From: Maricaulis sp048270095
GTDB lineage: Bacteria > Pseudomonadota > Alphaproteobacteria > Caulobacterales > Maricaulaceae
Direction: 5' to 3'
Assembly: GCF_048270095.1 (NCBI RefSeq)
Contig: NZ_JBLWTL010000002.1
Coordinates: forward strand, 62,001-126,000
DNA: 64,000 nt
Position 1 is the first letter of the stretch; every line of letters starts with the position of its first letter. Both the position numbers and the translations under genes were made by a program. Under the pieces are notes generated by a model, which was given only the letters and a program-made list of their open reading frames with translations, ran no database searches and was not told the origin of the DNA. Below, in pieces: positions 62,683 through 64,000 of the stretch.

Positions 62683-63312
62683 TTAATTTGTCGTTCGACC
62701 CTGACCGTCGGCGCTGCCGGCTTCGCCGGGACCGGATGCGTCGGAAAGCAGGCGCATCGCGGTGCGGGCGCGGGTATCCCAGCCTTCGGGCAACAGGGCA
62801 AACAGCGTCGTCTTGTCGGCGGCGCGGTGCATCGGCAGGCAGGTCGTCTGGATCCGGGGCTGCAAGCGTCCGCTGGCGATCGCGTCCCAATGGCGGGCGA
62901 AAACATCCTCGATTTCCTGGCGCAGCCGCACATAGCTGGACTTCAGGGTTTCAATGTCCGGATCGAGCTCGACCTCGCGCTGGACCAGGATCGGTCCGGT
63001 ATCCATCCCGCCATCGATCAGATGCAGGGTCACGCCTTTGGGGGTGTTGTCGACCCAGGACCAGAAATTTGGATCGGCGCCGCGATTGTAGGGCAGAAGC
63101 GAGATGTGCAGATTCACAATCCGGTCCGCATACTGCTCCAGCACCGGTGCAGTGATCAGGCGGCGATAGCCATAGCTGATGATCCAGTCGGGGCGGATGG
63201 CCGCAAAATCGGCCTCGCTCAGCAGGTCTGATCGCGTGGTGACACGGTCCCCCCGGGCCGTGACCGGAGCGATCAGGGCCTCGGGATAGGGGGAAAGAAT
63301 CAGGACGTGCAT
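62683..63312 (-). CDS. Sugar N-formyltransferase-like protein
   Basis: A 209-residue protein with the formyltransferase core: a dissected Rossmann start (HVLILSPYPEALIAPV) and the catalytic residues Asn67, His69 and Asp104 in NLHISLLPYNRGADPNFWSW and LIDGGMDTGPILVQ. The folate-binding region is compact and there is no C-terminal tRNA-binding domain as in methionyl-tRNA formyltransferase. It probably formylates an amino sugar using N10-formyl-tetrahydrofolate. Lying between pseG and pseI, it may replace or add to the PseH acetylation step. Confidence 0.82.
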   Translation of the reverse strand: MHVLILSPYPEALIAPVTARGDRVTTRSDLLSEADFAAIRPDWIISYGYRRLITAPVLEQYADRIVNLHISLLPYNRGADPNFWSWVDNTPKGVTLHLIDGGMDTGPILVQREVELDPDIETLKSSYVRLRQEIEDVFARHWDAIASGRLQPRIQTTCLPMHRAADKTTLFALLPEGWDTRARTAMRLLSDASGPGEAGSADGQGRTTN

Positions 63313-63354
63313 GGCGCGGAGTCTGGGTGTGCGAGTTTAACCAAGTCTTGCCGG

Positions 63355-64000
63355 TCAGCCATTCGCGCGGGACGGATGCTGCGAGATCCGCGCCAGCAAG
63401 GCACGGGCGATCCGCTCCGCGCCGCGCCCGTCGCACAAGCGCGCGGCCCGGGCCGACATGTCTGCCAATTGGCGCGGTGACACCTGGCGCAGCAGACCGG
63501 GCAGGGTGTCGGCCAGCGCTGCGGGCGTCTCGATCGTCAGGGCTGCACCGGCTGCGGCCATGGCCCGGGCCGCCGGCCGCTGGTTTTCCGCCAGCACGAC
63601 GACAATGCTTGGAACGCCGAGAACGCAGCGCTCCAGGGCGCTGCCGCCGCCGGCACCGATCGCCAGATCGGCGGCCATGACGCAATCGGCCATGCGGTCG
63701 ACATCAACCAGGATATTGAGGTTCGGGTCGTTCTCTGCGGCGTGCCGCAAGCCGGGCAGGCTTGGCGCGAGCGGGCCGAGGATAACATCGATTGTGATCC
63801 CGGGCAGGCTGGCGCGGGCCAGGGAGACGATTTTCGCGCTGATGCCGCCGACATCCGTCATTCCCATCGAGACCATCAGGCGCGACAGGCCGGGGCTGGC
63901 CTGCCGCCGGGCCAGCGAGGCAATTCGCAAACGGGCAAAATCGGGCCGCAGCGGCGCCATGTCCGCTCCGAGCAGTAGCGTGGTACCTGGCGGGACCCTG
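63355..64000 (-). CDS. pseG: PseG-like UDP-sugar hydrolase (N-terminus outside window)
   Basis: C-terminal part of the UDP-2,4-diacetamido-2,4,6-trideoxy-beta-L-altropyranose hydrolase family. The frame remains open to the window edge: codons before the ATG at 63960 read VPPGTTLLLGAD then MAPLRPDFARLR, which aligns with the family's LLGxxYALLRPEF block, so that ATG is internal. Further motifs are LSRLMVSMGMTDVGGISAKIV-type strand (residues split here), DLAIGAGGGSALERCVLGVPS and VLAENQRPAARAM. The catalytic N-terminal half lies beyond 64000. It precedes the formyltransferase gene by 42 bp. Confidence 0.85.
   Translation of the reverse strand, partial: RVPPGTTLLLGADMAPLRPDFARLRIASLARRQASPGLSRLMVSMGMTDVGGISAKIVSLARASLPGITIDVILGPLAPSLPGLRHAAENDPNLNILVDVDRMADCVMAADLAIGAGGGSALERCVLGVPSIVVVLAENQRPAARAMAAAGAALTIETPAALADTLPGLLRQVSPRQLADMSARAARLCDGRGAERIARALLARISQHPSRANG

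Noticed and set aside
62586..62933. An N-terminal extension of pseI by 116 codons
   Set aside because: The extension overlaps the end of the formyltransferase gene in another frame, is rich in Arg, Cys and Pro and is not found in synthases of this family.

Overview
ORGANISM. The window is dense, high-GC, IS-free chromosomal DNA with alphaproteobacterial gene order and protein types. Markers of the dimorphic, stalked Caulobacterales/Maricaulales are an FlbT-FlaF pair beside several short flagellins, a TPR-type flagellin glycosyltransferase like FlmG, a TipN-like polarity protein, and a mreBCD-PBP2-rodA locus. TonB-dependent receptors and a Na+-coupled transporter would fit a marine member such as Maricaulis or another Hyphomonadaceae-like genus. 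That placement is inference; no rRNA gene is present. || LAYOUT. 1-7.8 kb: folA, hflK-hflC-DUF2065, a periplasmic Do/HtrA protease, miaA, a divergent ketol-acid reductoisomerase, a small possible DNA-binding protein and a VTT membrane protein. 7.9-13.5 kb: the elongasome operon mreB-mreC-mreD-mrdA-rodA. 13.6-16.1 kb: an SNF-family transporter and proline iminopeptidase. 16.2-20.5 kb: a lipoprotein, then two methyltransferases, a GT4 glycosyltransferase and an alpha/alpha-toroid (terpene-cyclase-fold) protein, which look like an uncharacterised glycan or lipid pathway. 20.6-25.3 kb: an MFS permease and an Mla-type lipid ABC system (STAS-MlaE, MlaF, MlaD, lipoprotein). 25.4-31.5 kb: TipN homologue, DUF418 protein, MaiA/FAH-family catabolic pair with a MarR regulator, and PqiA. 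31.7-36.4 kb: small exported protein, TonB receptor and chemoreceptor in a row, then tRNA-Lys(CTT). 36.6-39.7 kb: Hpt protein, chorismate mutase, GST, Nudix hydrolase, VWA (CoxE-like) protein. 39.8-46.4 kb: a second TonB receptor, TetR regulator, dihaem cytochrome c lipoprotein, beta-helix lipoprotein and CatB-like acetyltransferase, lying between the VWA gene and a MoxR-type ATPase gene (46.5-47.4 kb). 47.5-64 kb: cupin gene and the flagellin/flagellin-glycosylation region. || HOW THE LAST REGION WORKS TOGETHER. Three flagellins, each behind a clear sigma-54 -24/-12 promoter, are encoded beside FlbT (flagellin mRNA regulator), FlaF and FlaG. Facing away from flbT is a six-gene, mostly overlapping operon: FlmG-like glycosyltransferase, SpsG/PseG-like hydrolase, sulfotransferase, ATP-grasp enzyme, SpsF-type cytidylyltransferase and a NeuB-family synthase whose C-terminal SAF domain is cut short. 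On the other side are pseC, the pseudaminate-associated methylase, pseI, a sugar formyltransferase and the start-truncated end of pseG. Together they suggest flagellins decorated with a pseudaminic-type nonulosonic acid, with methyl and formyl modifications, plus a second, possibly sulfated, nonulosonate-like sugar. || MOST INTERESTING. (1) The sulfotransferase/ATP-grasp-containing flmG operon. (2) The TonB receptor / TetR / dihaem cytochrome / beta-helix module, whose two minus-strand units share a 17-bp GAAACAGAA-n4-TTTC motif about 100 bp before each start codon. (3) The toroid/glycosyltransferase/methyltransferase cluster. (4) The KARI homologue with a Glu-to-Asp change at a metal ligand.
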